Assembly (NCBI RefSeq): GCF_008831285.2
Contig: NC_045144.1
Span: 12,193,672-12,257,671 of the forward strand
Source: Nymphaea colorata
Lineage: Eukaryota; Streptophyta; Magnoliopsida; Nymphaeales; Nymphaeaceae
Reading direction: 5' to 3'
DNA: 64,000 nucleotides
The notes beneath the pieces were generated by a model. That model did no database searches. It was not told the origin of the DNA and saw only the letters and a list, made by a program, of their open reading frames with translations. Made by a program: the position numbers and the translations under genes. Each line of letters begins with the position of its first letter. Position 1 is the first letter of the stretch. This document shows, piece by piece, positions 62,040 to 64,000 of this stretch.

Positions 62040-63930
62040 TTTTCCTATTACTACCTAAGAAAGACCTTGCCAAGGAAAACTCAAGAATGACATTTGTGTT
62101 GGTGCATAGCACATTTAATGAATGAAATAAAAAATGGTTCTGTCAACTGTCTTATTTATCCACTGTTTTATGGATCTTGATTGCATGTCTTAAATCACAT
62201 GCAATGAAACCTTTTTTGCTTCTAAAATTTGTCATCTTGTAGATAAAATTTCAAGTTAATCAACGAAAATTCAAGAGTTTGCACTTGAGTGGAATTCACG
62301 TTTATTGTTTTAGATTAACATGATATCCATATGTATGAGAGAGAGCATATGGATGTATGCATATCTATATGTTTTAACTTCAGAGATTAGTCATACTCTT
62401 GCAAATATGTTTGTGTCATATCTGTTCACATATTTGCCTCCAGCGACATAGCTTGCTCTCCTTGCCAACTCCAGTCCCTCCTCTTTTCACCCACTCAGGC
62501 TTCCATACTTTTTGGAAACCCAACTCTAATGCAAAAAGAAGCTTTTTGTTGTCATCATGATGTATACACGTCATCCTTAAATGCAATTCCAACTCCAGTC
62601 CCTTCTTCCTCTATTTTACCCACTCAGGCTCCCCATGATTTTTTTGCAACCCAACTCTGACGCAGAAAGAAATCTTTGCTGCCATCATGATGTATACACA
62701 ACAATCCTTAAATTGAGATGCAGCCACTGATACATTCATGTTCATATACATGTCAATGAAAGTGCATTTAGAGATTTAGCAAGTAATATGTGACATCATA
62801 TGATATGATACGATAAACAAATGAAGGGAAGGTAAACATCCAGTAACTATGTAAAATCATGGAGACAAATGGCCTAAACACCATATTGAGGCAAAGAAAA
62901 GTTAGAGAGAGAGAGAGAGAGCATGATTCTGGGTTGGTCAGAGGTTAACAACCCACCGGAAAAGAGGCCCAAAGGCCCCACCTTTCATACCCAAGAAAAA
63001 CCTTGCCAATGAAAACTCAGGAACGACAATTGTGTTGGTGGCTTGGTGCATAGCACATTTGGTGAATGTGATAAAAAAATGGTTCTGTCAAATGCCTTTT
63101 TTTATCTGCTGTTTTATTGATCTTGATTACATGTCTTAAATCATCTGAAACATTTTGCTTCTAAAATTTGTCATCTTGTAGATAAAATTTCAAGTTAATC
63201 AATCAGAATTCAAGAGCTTGCACTTGAGTAGTATTCATGTTTATTGTTTTAGATTACGACAACATACATACATATGAGAGAGAGAGTGTATGGGTGTACG
63301 CATATATGTATGTTCTAACTTCAGAGATCAATCATATTCTTGCAAATATGTTTGTGTGACTGTGTCATATCTGTTCACATATTTGTCTCCATTGACATAG
63401 CTTGCTGCCCTTGACAACTCCAGTCCCTCCTCTTTTCACCCACTCAGGGTCCCATACTTTTTGGCAACTCAACTCTAATGCAAAATGAAGTTTTTTGTTG
63501 TCATCATGATGTATGCACATCAATCCTTAAATGCAGTTCCAACTCCAGTCGCTTCCTCCTCCTTTTTACGCACTCAGGCTTCCCATGATTTTTTTGGCAA
63601 TCCAACTCTGGTGCAGAAAGAAATCTTTTTTGCCATCATGATGTATACACAGCATTGCTTAAATCTAGATGCAACCACATACATTCATGTTCGCATACAT
63701 GTCAATAAAAATGCATTTAGAGCTTTATCAAGTAATATGGGACATCATATGATAAACAAATGAAGGGAAGGTAAACATTCAGTAAGCTTGTAAAACCATG
63801 GAGACAAATGGCCTAAACACCATCTTGAGGCAAAGAAAATAGAGAGAAAGAGAGAGAGAGAGTATGATTCCTGGTTAGTAAGGGGTCAACAACCTGCCGC
63901 CTAGAAAAAAGGCCCGAAGGCCCCACTATT
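62040..63930. repeat. Tandem duplication of a 940-946-bp unit with internal 124-bp repeats
   Basis: Two long copies (about 62040-62985 and 62986-63930) share the same series of landmarks: AAACCTTGCCAA, TGGTTCTGTCAA, GATCTTGATT (62173 and 63119), AACTCCAGTCC, GGCCTAAACACCAT (62871 and 63810) and a GA run. Within each copy a 124-bp segment from AACTCCAGTCC to the CATCATGATGTAT motif is itself duplicated (62467 and 62591), giving four copies. No coding domain was found. Confidence 0.85.
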
Positions 63931-64000
63931 CCCCTGCCTCAGTCCTAAGTTGCATTGGCATCAGCAATGACCACGATGCGCCATTCAACTTAGATACCAT

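Larger units (their letters stand above)
60960..64000 (-). other. NRPE1 first intron in window, first coding exon not found
   Basis: Upstream of the exon at 60959 the minus strand shows tandem repeats (61043-61388, 62040-63930) and about 600 bp of unremarkable AT-rich sequence. No stretch encodes the expected start of NRPE1 followed by a phase-0 donor, so the start exon and promoter most likely lie beyond the right edge. Confidence 0.6.

Noticed and set aside
63981-64000. Possible primer-site-like ATGGTATC on the minus strand at the window edge
   Set aside because: Only seven to eight bases match the tRNA-Met site (ATGGTATCTAAG against TGGTATCAGAGC), and no LTR end adjoins it.

Overview
The window is nuclear DNA of a flowering plant: AT-rich, with GT-AG introns, dense transposable-element (TE) remnants, and one large host gene. 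The species cannot be fixed from the sequence; introns of up to 15.5 kb suggest a lineage with long, TE-filled introns.

Left part (1-24.3 kb), TE graveyard. A decayed CACTA (En/Spm) TNP2-type transposase lies on the minus strand (about 1.6-9.9 kb). It is split by a nearly intact Ty1/copia retrotransposon on the plus strand (3234-8452; LTRs of 278 and 277 bp differing by 3 substitutions and one indel; target duplication CTATC). A hAT transposase relic (10.2-11.5 kb, minus), a second decayed copia polyprotein (18.8-22.4 kb, plus) and a copia integrase scrap (22.5-22.8 kb, minus) follow. I find no host gene here.

Right part (24.38 kb to beyond the right edge), one minus-strand host gene: the largest subunit of plant RNA polymerase V (NRPE1). 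I could join 17 exons with canonical GT-AG borders and matching phases (60959 down to 24380; 5289 nt, 1762 codons plus stop). They carry the N-terminal zinc clamp, the DFDGD metal-binding motif, a degenerate bridge-helix/trigger-loop region, a WG/GW-rich Argonaute-binding region and the C-terminal DeCL domain. Only the start (roughly 30 residues by family comparison) is missing and probably lies past 64 kb.

NRPE1 acts in RNA-directed DNA methylation, which silences TEs, yet its own introns are full of them. One intron (39209-54714) holds a 3.6-kb hAT element with a decayed DUF659/hAT transposase, its small relatives, a solo LTR, and a copia element split by three hAT-type insertions, each with a readable 8-bp target duplication. 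One of those insertions carries a captured fragment of a cytosolic ribosomal protein eS17 (RPS17) gene. Several distinct hAT-type families share one architecture: an 8-bp duplication, a short terminal repeat, then subterminal arrays of a family-specific short word (GTATCG, GTACCGG, GAGTCA and others).
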